The position numbers and the translations under genes are program-made. Positions 42,503 through 42,758 of a stretch of DNA of 42,758 bases are shown piece after piece (within the stretch, counting starts at the first letter, position 1; every line of letters starts with the position of its first letter). The stretch comes from Paraburkholderia atlantica (lineage in GTDB: Bacteria > Pseudomonadota > Gammaproteobacteria > Burkholderiales > Burkholderiaceae), in NCBI RefSeq assembly GCF_009362785.1, contig NZ_WHNQ01000044.1, forward strand, positions 1 through 42,758, read 5' to 3'. The notes below the pieces were generated by a model. That model did not search any database. It saw only the letters and a program-made list of their open reading frames with translations, and was not told the DNA's origin.

Positions 42503-42758
42503 TTATGCAGCTACATCCGTTGCCTGCTGAGCCACGAGCCAGTCTCGCATGAACTGGGCCGGCGACACAAAGCCGAGCGACGAATGACGACGACTGCGGT
42601 TGTAAAACACTTCGATGTATTCGAACAAGTCCGCTGCGGCTTCGCGATGCGTGCGATAGCGCGCTGCATGAACCCGTTCATTTTTCAGGCTGTTGAAGAA
42701 GCTCTCCGTCGGCGCGTTGTCCCAGCAATTTCCTTTGCGGCTCATAGAGCAACGCATG
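42503..42758 (-). CDS. IS3-family transposase OrfB, C-terminal end (runs off the right edge)
   Basis: The visible part is the end of the rve domain: MSRKGNCWDNAPTESFF with the catalytic Glu, LKNERVHAARY, then FEYIEVFYNRSRRHSSLG and SPAQFMRDW. The reading frame is clean to a TAA at 42503. The upstream part lies beyond the window. A heavily mutated version of the same sequence is present at 4805-5015. Confidence 0.9.
   Translation of the reverse strand, partial: MRCSMSRKGNCWDNAPTESFFNSLKNERVHAARYRTHREAAADLFEYIEVFYNRSRRHSSLGFVSPAQFMRDWLVAQQATDVAA

Noticed and set aside
1..42758. tRNA, rRNA, CRISPR arrays, riboswitches, toxin-antitoxin pairs, replication or conjugation genes
   Set aside because: I looked for their signatures on both strands and found none that could be supported.

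Overview
The window looks like an IS-riddled accessory region (megaplasmid or genomic island) of a Burkholderiaceae betaproteobacterium of the Cupriavidus/Paraburkholderia type. The grounds are high GC with strong GC3 in the intact genes, a membrane-bound hydrogenase operon in the gene order known from Cupriavidus necator, a phasin remnant, and IS families common in that group. The assignment is inference from gene content and remembered family members, not from a search.

Layout. 1-5.3 kb is a graveyard: an IS21 end, an IS6-family transposase, IS3 and IS110 remnants, the two halves of a broken DUF1016/PDDEXK nuclease gene, and an intact sterol-desaturase-like hydroxylase. 5.3-18.2 kb, all on the minus strand, is one nearly uninterrupted [NiFe]-hydrogenase operon read right to left: hoxK, hoxG, hoxZ, hoxM, hoxL, hoxO, hoxQ, a fused hoxR-hoxT, hoxV, hypA, hypB, short hypF, hypC, hypD, hypE. 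It encodes a Tat-exported, oxygen-tolerant, cytochrome-b-linked uptake hydrogenase and most of its maturation machinery. It starts behind a sigma-54-like site and stops abruptly after hypE, without the hypX and hoxABCJ genes that follow in C. necator.

18.6-24.9 kb: on the plus strand, a sigma-54-type promoter directly beside an IS5 pseudogene precedes a toluene-4-monooxygenase-like gene set (alpha, gamma, Rieske ferredoxin, effector, then an IS5 relic, then beta). The NADH reductase gene is absent. An IS427-group element with a TTA target duplication then splits a small unknown gene.

24.9-34.4 kb: a phasin pseudogene cut by an IS21 relic that is itself cut by an intact IS3 element; queE with a frameshifted queD; a two-gene unit with an M64 metallopeptidase; and a badly decayed TAP-like alpha/beta hydrolase lipoprotein containing a G10 tract.

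34.4-42.8 kb: IS3 debris, a secreted GH12 glucanase, a second sterol-desaturase-like gene, an IS110 relic, an intact cytochrome P450, mostly featureless sequence, and an IS3 transposase running off the right edge.

How it fits together. The hydrogenase would feed electrons from H2 to the quinone pool; the monooxygenase would hydroxylate aromatic or alkene substrates using NADH through a reductase encoded elsewhere. The most striking large-scale feature is that the two sterol-desaturase-like genes share a core of about 700 bp that is almost identical but have quite different ends. They lie in direct orientation about 32.7 kb apart and bracket the hydrogenase and monooxygenase clusters, so recombination between them could delete or amplify both. 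I see no wholly unknown multi-gene system. The novel-looking items are architectural: the hoxR-hoxT fusion with a damaged rubredoxin site, the compressed tryptophan-rich HoxO, the IS relic inside the monooxygenase operon, the mosaic desaturases and the M64 partner gene.
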